A stretch of 64,000 nucleotides of DNA, from assembly GCA_903851365.1 (NCBI GenBank), contig CAINOB010000062.1, positions 186,001 to 250,000 on the forward strand, read 5' to 3'. Of the stretch, positions 34,652-42,958 are shown in pieces. This DNA is from an uncultured Bacteroidota bacterium. GTDB taxonomy: Bacteria > Bacteroidota > Bacteroidia > Bacteroidales > UBA12481. A program made the position numbers and the translations under genes. Each line of letters starts with the position of its first letter. Position 1 is the first letter of the stretch. The notes beneath the pieces were generated by a model, which made no database searches, was not told the DNA's origin, and worked only from the letters and a program-made list of their open reading frames with translations.

Positions 34652-36952
34652 TTAAAACCGCACAACCATACCTGCATTGGGTAAGATCGGCAATTGATCA
34701 ACCCGTTTTCCGGTGACCCGGTCGAGGTAGAAAACATTTTGGCGGTTGTAAGCATTCATCACCCCGGCATTGAGTTCGATGGAAACCGTTTTGGTGATTT
34801 TTATAATCCAGTGAGCCGAAATATCCAGCCGGTGATACCAGGGGAGCCTACCCTCGTTATAGGGGCCATAAAGAACTGAAAGGTTTCCACCTGAAGTCAA
34901 ACTTTGAATAAGAGTACCATAATCAAGTTTCATTTCTTCATACAATCCCATATTCTGCGTAAAAGGATATCCGGACGAGACATTCCAGCGTGCCTTGATA
35001 CTTACATTTTTTATGGGTATATAATTGACCAGAAGGTTAATGTTGTGCCTGCGGTCGAAGTGGGGCGTAAAGGTTGAAAATTCATCCTGCCGGGAGGCAA
35101 AACCAAGAGAATAACCTAACCATAAACTGAACCAGTCATTCTGATAGTCAACCAATAAATCCAAGCCATAGGACCATCCCTTTTCAATGATGAAGTACTT
35201 CTTGAGATAATCAATCACCTCCTTGTTTGCCTTGGTGTCCTCATAAATTTTATTCCGGTTATAGTTTACCAGTCGATAGAAATCCTTGGCATAAATCTCG
35301 GCGGTCAGCTTCAGGTTATTGGGGAAAAAAGTTGTTAACCCGGCAACCCCGTGCCAGGCCTTCTGAATGCTATTGCTGATATCTGATCCCTTAAACTGAG
35401 TCTGAATTAAATCGGTGCCGGTATAATATCCCTGAAACAGATTCGTGATATCCTGCTCTGAAACCGTTGAAAATAAATCCTGCGCGTACAATCCAGTGGC
35501 AAAATTAAAGCTGAGAATGGGATTGAAATTGTATTTAAACTGCAAACGGGGTTCAAAAGCAATATAGCCCTGGCTCGAAAAATAATGAACATTGATCCCG
35601 GGTTCCAGGATGCACTTCTTAAAAGTCTTTTTTAATTGCCCATACACGTTGAGATCAGTGGTATAGCTGGTCTCCCGGCTAACGACATCATTTAAATCAA
35701 CAAAGGTGTAGTTGGTACTGATGCCGGAAATCTCCAACGCCCATTTGAATTCAGTTTTCTTCAGATAGGCCCCGGATCCAATATTTGCCTGAAAGTTGTT
35801 GTATCGGGTTTCCCTTGGAGTTTTATTTGCCTCATAAATGTTCCCATAAAAATCAGAATATCCAATATAAGCGGTTAGTAAATACTCTGAACCGGCAGGC
35901 GTTAACACAAGTTTTGAGCCAATAGAATTACTTACCCAGGAGGTATTCAGCAGGTTAGAGAAATTGGCCTGATCTGAAAAATGATGACCAAAAAAGCTGA
36001 GTTGGTCTCCTTTTCGTCCTACTGTCGATATTTTTCCATAAAAATCCCCGTATTTATAAGGAAGCCCCAGGGAATCCAGGTAAGGATATATCTTCGGAGC
36101 AATTTTATCGATGTATGAACCTTTATAATTGAAAAGGTAGGAAACCGACCGGCTATCCTCTGGTTTCATTTTGATAATCGGTCCATGTATCAGTAAATCA
36201 TACCCGAAAGTGTTAGCCCCTATCTTCCCTTCCATCCTGGTCCTGTTACCATCCCGGGTTTTCAGGTCGATTATTGAAGAAAGCCGGCCACTGTACTGAG
36301 CATTGAACCCGGCAGTATAAACGTTAGCTACACTAATGATATCCGTGTCAAAAACCGACATAAATCCAATGGAATGAAATGGGCTGATTACCGTGAGTCC
36401 ATCGAGGGTGATTTTATTGTAAACCGGTGCTCCGCCCCGGATATAAAATTGCCCTCCACGGTCTCCAGTGAAATTGATTCCCGGAATAACCTGAAGAAAT
36501 TGCGCAAGGTCCGACTGCCCACCAATGGATGGCACTTTACTGATAGTTGCAGCATTCAGTTGATAGGCACCTATCATGTTCATGCGGCTATAACGTTGTC
36601 TCTCTCCTGAAACTTTCACCTCCTTAATCTGTATCGTGGAAGGGTCAATCTTTATCAGCAACTGTTCATTGGAACCTTCAATTTTAACCTCTTCCTGATA
36701 GGGATTGTATCCCAGGGAATTTACTTTCAAAGTATATGTTCCTGCTGTCAATTGATTGATAATAAAATATCCTGATTCGTCAGTAAATACAACACGCTCC
36801 ATGTTTAAAATCTGCACAGCCGCGAGGTAAACCGGGGAACCATCTGCAGAGTTGAAGACATAACCCTTGATTAAGCGATTCTGGCTCATCACCTGCATAG
36901 TGGTCAGAACCAGCAATAAGGAAATGATTATTAATTTAATAGCCTTCATCAC
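34652..36952 (-). CDS. TonB-dependent receptor with carboxypeptidase-like N-domain
   Basis: 766 residues with signal peptide (to MQVMSQ). Residues 25-110 are the CarboxypepD_reg-like domain (LIKGYVFNSADGSPVYLAAV ... LTAGTYTLKVNSLGY), followed by the plug (QSDLAQFLQVIPGIN, FYIRGGAPVYNKITLDGL) and a barrel ending in LPNAGMVVRF. It imports an unknown ligand with TonB energy. No SusD partner is adjacent. Instead a DUF4249 lipoprotein gene overlaps its start by 17 bases, the arrangement also present at 54525-57676. Third gene of the operon FISUMP - DUF4249 - receptor. Confidence 0.9.
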   Translation of the reverse strand: MMKAIKLIIISLLLVLTTMQVMSQNRLIKGYVFNSADGSPVYLAAVQILNMERVVFTDESGYFIINQLTAGTYTLKVNSLGYNPYQEEVKIEGSNEQLLIKIDPSTIQIKEVKVSGERQRYSRMNMIGAYQLNAATISKVPSIGGQSDLAQFLQVIPGINFTGDRGGQFYIRGGAPVYNKITLDGLTVISPFHSIGFMSVFDTDIISVANVYTAGFNAQYSGRLSSIIDLKTRDGNRTRMEGKIGANTFGYDLLIHGPIIKMKPEDSRSVSYLFNYKGSYIDKIAPKIYPYLDSLGLPYKYGDFYGKISTVGRKGDQLSFFGHHFSDQANFSNLLNTSWVSNSIGSKLVLTPAGSEYLLTAYIGYSDFYGNIYEANKTPRETRYNNFQANIGSGAYLKKTEFKWALEISGISTNYTFVDLNDVVSRETSYTTDLNVYGQLKKTFKKCILEPGINVHYFSSQGYIAFEPRLQFKYNFNPILSFNFATGLYAQDLFSTVSEQDITNLFQGYYTGTDLIQTQFKGSDISNSIQKAWHGVAGLTTFFPNNLKLTAEIYAKDFYRLVNYNRNKIYEDTKANKEVIDYLKKYFIIEKGWSYGLDLLVDYQNDWFSLWLGYSLGFASRQDEFSTFTPHFDRRHNINLLVNYIPIKNVSIKARWNVSSGYPFTQNMGLYEEMKLDYGTLIQSLTSGGNLSVLYGPYNEGRLPWYHRLDISAHWIIKITKTVSIELNAGVMNAYNRQNVFYLDRVTGKRVDQLPILPNAGMVVRF

Positions 36953-38018
36953 ATTTCGGGTTCATCAGGTTTGGAAAGATTTGAACAGGGTCTTTTGCTA
37001 CACTAAACCTGCCGTTATACAGGTACCTCTTAAATTTCAACTTGCTGGTTGTCGGGCTCTCTGATAAATTTGTCAGAAAGGCATCGTCAGGCCTCAACCC
37101 GGTGACTGCAATGTGGCTGCAGGAAGCAAACAAGCCATAACCACCAACTATATTGGAGAAGAACTGTTTTCTGTTATCCTCATATTTGCTGCCCATCTGT
37201 ATATAGTTCCTTAGTATGTCGTTACCCGCCCATACTGTGAAGTTGAAACGGTAGAGGAGCCGGGCATCCACCGAAGGAGAGGATGGGATTATTCTGGCAA
37301 AAATGTTCAGAATATACTGTGGGGGAATTGTCCGCGTAACATCTTTGCCATAATTGATGCGGGTTGGGACATAATCAGGCGGATCATCCACATAAACCGG
37401 ATTAAAAGCAAAAACTCCCTCTTTGAACAAAGTATCTCCCTGCATCGTGAACTCAACATACTGGATTCTAAGTTCCAATTGATAAATCATTCCCCTTGGA
37501 ATAACTGAATACTTAAATTCAAAAGGGTTGAGCGTGTCACTGAAAGTACACGCCATGTTGTCCATTCCGGGTTTAAGAATCTTAGGGTCGGTCAGAGGTA
37601 AAGTTTTGGCAATGATTAGACTACCTGTATTTTTATTGGTGACCACGAGTTTATATTCCATGAAATCGTAGGGTTCGAATATTCCTTTGAAAAGGGTCAT
37701 GTTTGAATTTTCCTGACTGTCGGCCACGGGCAAATTATAATTGCAGTACAGACCATTTGCCCATTCCTGAATATCAACCGCCAAAGAGTCTGACTGAACC
37801 GGCGTTGCCAGAGAGAGAAAATCCAGAGCAGTAGCATCTGGCCGGATCATCTTGCCTATTCTTACAACCTGGGTTTTTGCGGAACAATCCAGCACCCCAT
37901 ATATGATCACCTGATCACTCTTAACATCAGTATATAAATTGATGTCGGTCTCACAAGCGGTGAAAATAAAACCCAGCAATGACGCTATCAGAGGTAGTAT
38001 GTTTTTCTTATTGAGCAT
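36936..38018 (-). CDS. DUF4249 lipoprotein
   Basis: 360 residues with a lipoprotein signal (LIASLLGFIFTACETD). The pattern ETDINLYTDVKSDQVIIYGVLDC near the start, SLIIAKTLPLTDPKI in the middle and a VTGLRPDDAFLTNL end fits DUF4249, a family that accompanies TonB receptors in Bacteroidetes and probably caps them on the cell surface in a SusD-like way. It overlaps the FISUMP gene by 11 bases and the receptor gene by 17. Only about the first and last blocks resemble the second copy at 54525-55340, so they are distant paralogues. Confidence 0.85.
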   Translation of the reverse strand: MLNKKNILPLIASLLGFIFTACETDINLYTDVKSDQVIIYGVLDCSAKTQVVRIGKMIRPDATALDFLSLATPVQSDSLAVDIQEWANGLYCNYNLPVADSQENSNMTLFKGIFEPYDFMEYKLVVTNKNTGSLIIAKTLPLTDPKILKPGMDNMACTFSDTLNPFEFKYSVIPRGMIYQLELRIQYVEFTMQGDTLFKEGVFAFNPVYVDDPPDYVPTRINYGKDVTRTIPPQYILNIFARIIPSSPSVDARLLYRFNFTVWAGNDILRNYIQMGSKYEDNRKQFFSNIVGGYGLFASCSHIAVTGLRPDDAFLTNLSESPTTSKLKFKRYLYNGRFSVAKDPVQIFPNLMNPKCDEGY

Positions 38019-39021
38019 TTTTTACACACCTGATTGAAAAAGCAAACTGTTTATTATCGGCAAAACTGAATACCTCGCCCTGGTTATCTTCCGTTACGTA
38101 AAACCGGTTTCGTATGGCATAAATACCATCAGTAGAGGAGGTCCAGAAACTTGCCGTTTTTCCTGGAAAATAGTAATCCTGATCACCAAAATTGCCATCG
38201 GGGTTCCGATAGCCTACCATAATGGCATCGAAACCTGTACCACCGGTTGATTTCAATAATTTAAATATGGCGCCTGATGCATAGTAATTGTTGTGCTGGA
38301 CCCACTGGTCCGGGACATACTTGCAACCGCTGATCCAATAAGGTGATGGCCTTGGCTGAAGTGGGTCCACAAAGAAGGACATCAGGTTTTTCCAATCGGA
38401 CTCTGTTGGCAAGCGCCAGCCGGCCGGGCAAATCCCCTGCACACCTTCTGTATGTGAATACCCCATGGCCTCACCCCATTGATAAAGTCCTCCGAATAAG
38501 CTATCAGGATCGTCCCCGGGATATCTGTATTTCTCTGCTATTCCGTTATTCGTCTGACTTTGCTCCGGACCGATGAGCTTTCCATAATCAAGGTTCTGAG
38601 CCATCCACCAGAGTTTTCCGAATCGTACCATTGGATATTTCTTTCCATTTCGGGAATCAGTAAACGTACTGATGTCGTTAACATCAATGGTTGCTGTAGC
38701 GGTGGAGGTCAATCCTTGTGCATCCCTGACTTCAACCACAGGATGATACTGTCCTGTTGACTTATATCGTACAGCGGTAATCAGGCCTTTTGCAAATTCC
38801 GTGTCATAGGTTCCATCCCCATCAAAGTCCCACCGGCTTTCCAATAACTGTTGAAGTCCATCGGGGTCAACAGTCAGGGAAGCATCAAGATCAAAGATTG
38901 TCTTAATTGTTCCGGAGGATGGAGTGATAATCAAATCAGCTTGTGGTGGTTTGGGTATCGGGTCGCAGGCAACCAACAGGAAGAGAAAAACAAATGATGT
39001 AAGTAAGGTCTTCATCAGCAT
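38008..39021 (-). CDS. FISUMP-domain lipoprotein with PKD-like domain
   Basis: 337 residues (an ATG two codons later, at 39015, is equally possible). Lipoprotein signal (LLTSFVFLFLLVACDP). Residues 30-110 form a PKD-like domain (ADLIITPSSGTIKTIFDLDA; RWDFDGDGTYDTEFAKG). The rest is the Fibrobacter succinogenes major paralogous (FISUMP) domain: DSRNGKKYPMVRFGKLWWMA, CPAGWRLPTESDWKNLMSF, AFSIRCVKN. FISUMP proteins are surface lipoproteins of unknown role with a fold related to formylglycine-generating enzymes and C-lectins. Its position as the first gene of a receptor operon points to glycan or protein capture on the outer surface. Confidence 0.88.
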   Translation of the reverse strand: MLMKTLLTSFVFLFLLVACDPIPKPPQADLIITPSSGTIKTIFDLDASLTVDPDGLQQLLESRWDFDGDGTYDTEFAKGLITAVRYKSTGQYHPVVEVRDAQGLTSTATATIDVNDISTFTDSRNGKKYPMVRFGKLWWMAQNLDYGKLIGPEQSQTNNGIAEKYRYPGDDPDSLFGGLYQWGEAMGYSHTEGVQGICPAGWRLPTESDWKNLMSFFVDPLQPRPSPYWISGCKYVPDQWVQHNNYYASGAIFKLLKSTGGTGFDAIMVGYRNPDGNFGDQDYYFPGKTASFWTSSTDGIYAIRNRFYVTEDNQGEVFSFADNKQFAFSIRCVKNAQ

Positions 39022-39107
39022 GCTGCCAGTTATACCTAAATATCAGATACATAATATTTTAATAAATGTACAAAAAAAAACAGAAACCAAATCCATAAAA
39101 AAACTCC

Positions 39108-39220
39108 AAGGTTGAGATTCCTGTTTAAAGATTCGAGATCTTGAAGGTTGAGATTCCAATTCAGAGTTCCGAATTCGAATCTCGACCTTAATTCTTCGGA
39201 ATTCTAAATCGGAATCTCTA
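39108..39220. repeat. AAGGTTGAGATTCC repeats in the divergent intergenic region
   Basis: AAGGTTGAGATTCC occurs at 39108-39121 and 39144-39157. A near-perfect inverted version, GAATCTCGACCTT, is at 39177-39189 (12 of 13), and GGAATCTC fragments follow to 39218. The cluster fills the 235-base gap between the divergent FISUMP and antiporter genes and can fold into stems. Confidence 0.7.
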
Positions 39221-39229
39221 AATTGAATA

Positions 39230-39237
39230 TACATTTG
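39230..39237 (+). promoter_or_regulatory. -7 box for the antiporter gene
   Basis: TACATTTG is a perfect TAnnTTTG element 19 bases before the ATG at 39257. I see no clear TTTG at -33; the repeat cluster occupies that region. Confidence 0.5.
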
Positions 39238-39256
39238 CCCTAAACCTCGATATCCA

Positions 39257-40576
39257 ATGTCGTCCCCAACCAACCATCCCGCATACCGCATATCCGCCTT
39301 AATCTTATTATTCCTACTCATTCCGCTGTCCACATTTGCCGCCGGAGCAAGCGTTGTACCGTCGATCGGTCCTGTAAGGGTGGAGTTTATCCTGTTTGCA
39401 TTGACACTGGTGAGTGTTGCGGTTTTTCATAAGCGCACCATGGAGGTTGCCGTAATCGGGCTGGTTATCGTTCTTGCTTTCAAATTGATTTTCGATACCG
39501 GCTTCGATCTTCCGGGTCACATTATCGGAACGCCGCAACGCGAAGGGGAATGGAGAACCCTGGTGAATCTTTTGGGGCTATTATTCGGTTTTGCCATTCT
39601 GGCCAAGCATTTTGAAGAATCAAGGGTACCTGATATCCTTCCGAATTACCTCCCTAACGGATGGACCGGCGGGTTAGTCTTGCTGCTGATTGTCATGATC
39701 ATATCGTCGTTCCTCGATAATATAGCAGCTGCCATGATAGGTGGCACAATGGCCATGGTTCTTTATAAAGGCAGGGTCCATTTGGGCTTTCTGGCGGCTA
39801 TTGTCGCAGCCAGTAATGCCGGAGGTGCCGGTTCGGTTGTTGGTGATACGACGACCACCCTGATGTGGATCGACGGTGTAAACCCGTTATGGGTATTGGA
39901 AGCCTTCTGGGGATCCATCGGGGCCTTTCTGGTTTTCGCGGTTATCGGAGCACGGCAGCAGCATAAGCATCAACCCATTGATGCAAATAATGAACCCGGA
40001 ATCAGGGTAGATAAAGGAAAGCTATTGATCGTTTTTCTCATCCTGATTGGAGCCATCCTTTCGAATTACCTGCTCGATTTTCCGGCAATTGGTGTTTGGG
40101 TTGCCATATTTATCGGTTCAACATTCCGGAAAACCCCATGGCATGAAATGAAAAATGCCTGGAGAGGAACAATTTTCCTGATGTCATTGGTTACGATTGC
40201 ATCGATGATGCCGGTTGAAGAACTGCCTAAAGCTTCCTGGTTCAGCTCCTTCAGCCTCGGATTTGTTTCTGCTGTGTTTGATAATATACCGCTCACCAAG
40301 CTCTGCCTCGAACAAGGGGGTTACGATTGGGGCATCTTATCTTTTGCTGTTGGATTCGGTGGTTCAATGATCTGGTTCGGATCTTCGGCCGGCGTAGCGC
40401 TTTCCAATATGTATCCCGAAGCTAAGGACACCTTTGCCTATCTGAGAAAAGGCTGGCATGTGACTCTCGCCTATATTCTTGGGTTTTTCCTTATGCTGGG
40501 AATTGCCGGTTGGAATCCTCATCCTCCGCATAAAAAATCACACCAGCAGGTTGTCGCAGAAGTAATAAAAGAGTAA
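39257..40576 (+). CDS. Na+/H+ antiporter or anion transporter of the ArsB/NhaD (ion transporter) superfamily
   Basis: 439 residues with about 11 membrane helices. The first 30 residues (ISALILLFLLIPLSTFAAG) could be a helix or a leader. ISSFLDNIAAAMIGGTMAMV and FVSAVFDNIPLTKLCLEQGG are the two inverted-repeat hairpins of the IT superfamily, each with the conserved DN(I) motif, and AASNAGGAGSVVGDTTTTL is the signature of NhaD/CitM-like carriers. The substrate may be Na+/H+ or a carboxylate. The His-rich tail (NPHPPHKKSHQQ) is unusual. The gene precedes the DUF47-PiT-DUF47 phosphate module by 59 bases, with a weak terminator-like hairpin between. Confidence 0.8.
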   Translation: MSSPTNHPAYRISALILLFLLIPLSTFAAGASVVPSIGPVRVEFILFALTLVSVAVFHKRTMEVAVIGLVIVLAFKLIFDTGFDLPGHIIGTPQREGEWRTLVNLLGLLFGFAILAKHFEESRVPDILPNYLPNGWTGGLVLLLIVMIISSFLDNIAAAMIGGTMAMVLYKGRVHLGFLAAIVAASNAGGAGSVVGDTTTTLMWIDGVNPLWVLEAFWGSIGAFLVFAVIGARQQHKHQPIDANNEPGIRVDKGKLLIVFLILIGAILSNYLLDFPAIGVWVAIFIGSTFRKTPWHEMKNAWRGTIFLMSLVTIASMMPVEELPKASWFSSFSLGFVSAVFDNIPLTKLCLEQGGYDWGILSFAVGFGGSMIWFGSSAGVALSNMYPEAKDTFAYLRKGWHVTLAYILGFFLMLGIAGWNPHPPHKKSHQQVVAEVIKE

Positions 40577-40585
40577 CTTACCGCG

Positions 40586-40610
40586 AATCCATTATCTGGA
40601 TTTTTCTTTT
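40586..40610 (+). terminator. Weak hairpin with T-rich tail
   Basis: AATCCA (40586-40591) and TGGATT (40597-40602) form a 6-bp stem with a 5-base loop, followed by TTTCTTTT. It lies just after the antiporter gene. The stem is short, so termination is only a possibility. Confidence 0.35.
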
Positions 40611-40635
40611 ATAACTATCTGTAATTCATTTTATT

Positions 40636-41283
40636 ATGGCCAAAGGTATTATTCGAAAACTACTACTGCCCAAGGAAGAGAAGTTCTTTCCAATGTTTGA
40701 GGACATGTCGGAACTCATCTCCAAAGCTGCTCATCTTTTGGCCAGGATAATCGACCACAACGAGCCTTCACTTCAGGAAGATACTTTTAAGGAAATTAAA
40801 CTGCTTGAAACCAAGGCAGATGATATCGTTCATCAGGTTTTTGACACACTTGATGCCACCTTTATCACCCCATTCGACCGGGAGGACATTCAGCAACTAA
40901 CCTCAAAGCTGGATGACGTGTTGGATAACATCAATTCATGCAGCCAGCAGATCAGGTTGTACAAGCCCAAGAAGCTGGTTCCTCAATTTCGGGAACTTTG
41001 CCTGGTTGTTGTCAGGGGATGCGAACAAATCAGGGTAGCTGTTATGGAACTCCATAACCTGAAACATCCGCAGAAAATCAATGACGCCTGCGTTAAGATC
41101 AATGAGCTCGAAAACATTGCCGACGATATTTACCATCAGTTGATTTCTGAATTATTCGACACAGAGACCGATCCTATCGAACTTATCAAGAATAAGGAGG
41201 TACTTGAAACTCTTGAATCAACGACCGACCGGATAGAGGATGTTTCAGATATTTTGAAAACCATCATCATCAAATCAGCATAA
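40636..41283 (+). CDS. DUF47 PhoU-like protein, first copy
   Basis: 215 residues, cytosolic and alpha-helical. KGIIRKLLLPKEEKFFPMFE at the start and LLETKADDIVHQVFDTLDAT, TPFDREDIQQL in the middle are the DUF47/PhoU-like signature. These proteins regulate the PiT phosphate carrier encoded beside them. It starts 10 bases before the carrier gene. It is about 65 percent identical by eye to the second copy at 42298-42945; both end with the same DVSDILKTIIIKSA tail. Confidence 0.92.
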   Translation: MAKGIIRKLLLPKEEKFFPMFEDMSELISKAAHLLARIIDHNEPSLQEDTFKEIKLLETKADDIVHQVFDTLDATFITPFDREDIQQLTSKLDDVLDNINSCSQQIRLYKPKKLVPQFRELCLVVVRGCEQIRVAVMELHNLKHPQKINDACVKINELENIADDIYHQLISELFDTETDPIELIKNKEVLETLESTTDRIEDVSDILKTIIIKSA

Positions 41284-41292
41284 AGGATTATC

Positions 41293-42291
41293 ATGCCTAC
41301 ACTGGTCATTATCATTATTGGGGTAGCCCTGGTGTTCGATTTCATGAACGGAAGGAATGATGCTGCCAACTCGATCGCCACGGTGGTTTCAACAAGAGTT
41401 CTCACCCCGTTTGTCGGTGTTCTCTGGGCTGCATTCTGGAACTTTGCGGCTCTTTTTATTTTTGGCGTGCATGTTGCCAAAACCGTCGGTAAAGGAATTA
41501 TCGAATCATCCGTTATAAATGAGTACGTAATCCTTACTGCCCTGATCTCGGCTATCATATGGGTATGGACCTGCCAGCGTTACGGATTGCCAAACTCTGT
41601 TTCTCATGCACTGATCGGAGGGTTGATTGGTCCAGCTCTGCTGATCGGAGGAAAAAGTGCACTAGTCATGGGCGGAATCATTAAAGTGTCGATTTTCATT
41701 GTTATTGCGCCAGTATTCGGTACGATTCTTGGATTTTTGGTCATGTCGGCTACCATGTGGGTTTTCCGAAAAACTGCGCCCCGAAAGGTTGATAAAGGAT
41801 TCAGGCTCATGCAGCTGGTTTCATCAGCAGTGTTTAGTCTGGCACACGGCAGCAACGATGCCCAGAAAACTATTGGTATCATCTCGATATTACTGTTCAG
41901 CACCGGTCAGCTTGGAGGCGAGTTCTATATCCCGAGCTGGGTTATCCTCATCAGTTATTCGACCATAGCACTGGGAACTATTGCCGGAGGTAAAAAAGTA
42001 ATAAAAACCCTCGGCACCTCACTCACTCACTTGAAACCGGTACAGGGATTCTGCGCTGAAACAGCCGGAGCTATTTCGGTCATTTTTGCAACCCTTGGCG
42101 GCATACCGGTCAGTACAACACATACAATTACCGGTTCAATTATGGGAGTTGGTGTGGCCAAGAGATTAAGCGCCGTTCGATGGGGAGTTGCCAGTAATAT
42201 TGTGAAAGCATGGCTGATGACTATCCCAGCAAATATCATTATCAGCGGAGGCATCTATTTAATAATTTCCAAGTTAATCCTTAAACATTAA
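41293..42291 (+). CDS. pit: PiT-type inorganic phosphate transporter
   Basis: 332 residues with ten or so membrane helices. The paired PiT signatures are visible: FDFMNGRNDAANSIATVVST near the start and SLAHGSNDAQKTIGIIS in the second half, each with an Asn-Asp(-Ala) binding motif, plus GGIPVSTTHTITGSIMGVG. PiT carriers move metal-phosphate or phosphate with H+ or Na+. It is flanked on both sides by DUF47 genes (10 and 6 bases away), so all three are one transcription unit. Confidence 0.93.
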   Translation: MPTLVIIIIGVALVFDFMNGRNDAANSIATVVSTRVLTPFVGVLWAAFWNFAALFIFGVHVAKTVGKGIIESSVINEYVILTALISAIIWVWTCQRYGLPNSVSHALIGGLIGPALLIGGKSALVMGGIIKVSIFIVIAPVFGTILGFLVMSATMWVFRKTAPRKVDKGFRLMQLVSSAVFSLAHGSNDAQKTIGIISILLFSTGQLGGEFYIPSWVILISYSTIALGTIAGGKKVIKTLGTSLTHLKPVQGFCAETAGAISVIFATLGGIPVSTTHTITGSIMGVGVAKRLSAVRWGVASNIVKAWLMTIPANIIISGGIYLIISKLILKH

Positions 42292-42297
42292 CCTGAT

Positions 42298-42945
42298 ATG
42301 GCAACCAGCTTTATTAAAAAAATTCTGCTTCCAAAAGAAGAAAAATTCTTCCCTTTATTCGAAGAACTTGCCGATCTGGTTTCTGAATCTGCACAGGCTT
42401 TGTCGAAAATTGTGGAAAGCAGTGAACCTTCAATACAACATGATTTATTCCGGGAGATCAAGAACCTCGAGAAGAAAGCCGATGATATCGCCCATGGCGT
42501 TTTCGATGCCCTCGATACCACCTTTATCACTCCTTTCGATCGCGAAGATATCCATCAGCTGGTATCAAAAATGGATGATATACTTGATTATATAAATGCT
42601 TGCAGCCAACAGGTTAAGCTTTATAAACCCAAAAAGCTTCTTCCTCAGTTTAAGGAGATGGTAGCCGTAATTATCCGTGGCTGCGATCAACTGAAAATTG
42701 CCACCAAGGAGCTGCATAATCTTAAAAAGCCGAAAAAGATCTCGGATGCATGTGTCAAGATCAATGAGCTTGAAAATGTTGCTGACGATATTTACCACCA
42801 GCTTTTATCTGAATTATTCGAAACAGAGAAAAATGCTATCGAACTTATAAAGAATAAAGAGATTCTGGAAACACTGGAATTAGCAACTGATTCCATCGAG
42901 GATGTTTCAGATATTCTTAAAACCATCATAATCAAATCCGCCTAA
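42298..42945 (+). CDS. DUF47 PhoU-like protein, second copy
   Basis: 215 residues. It has the same length and same motifs as the first copy (FIKKILLPKEEKFFPLFEEL, LEKKADDIAHGVFDALDTT, TPFDREDIHQL, DVSDILKTIIIKSA). It therefore comes from a duplication that now brackets the carrier. Changes are spread evenly, so both copies are probably functional; they may form a heteromer. The M3 peptidase gene follows 13 bases downstream. Confidence 0.92.
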   Translation: MATSFIKKILLPKEEKFFPLFEELADLVSESAQALSKIVESSEPSIQHDLFREIKNLEKKADDIAHGVFDALDTTFITPFDREDIHQLVSKMDDILDYINACSQQVKLYKPKKLLPQFKEMVAVIIRGCDQLKIATKELHNLKKPKKISDACVKINELENVADDIYHQLLSELFETEKNAIELIKNKEILETLELATDSIEDVSDILKTIIIKSA

Positions 42946-42958
42946 ATCTTCTGATCTG

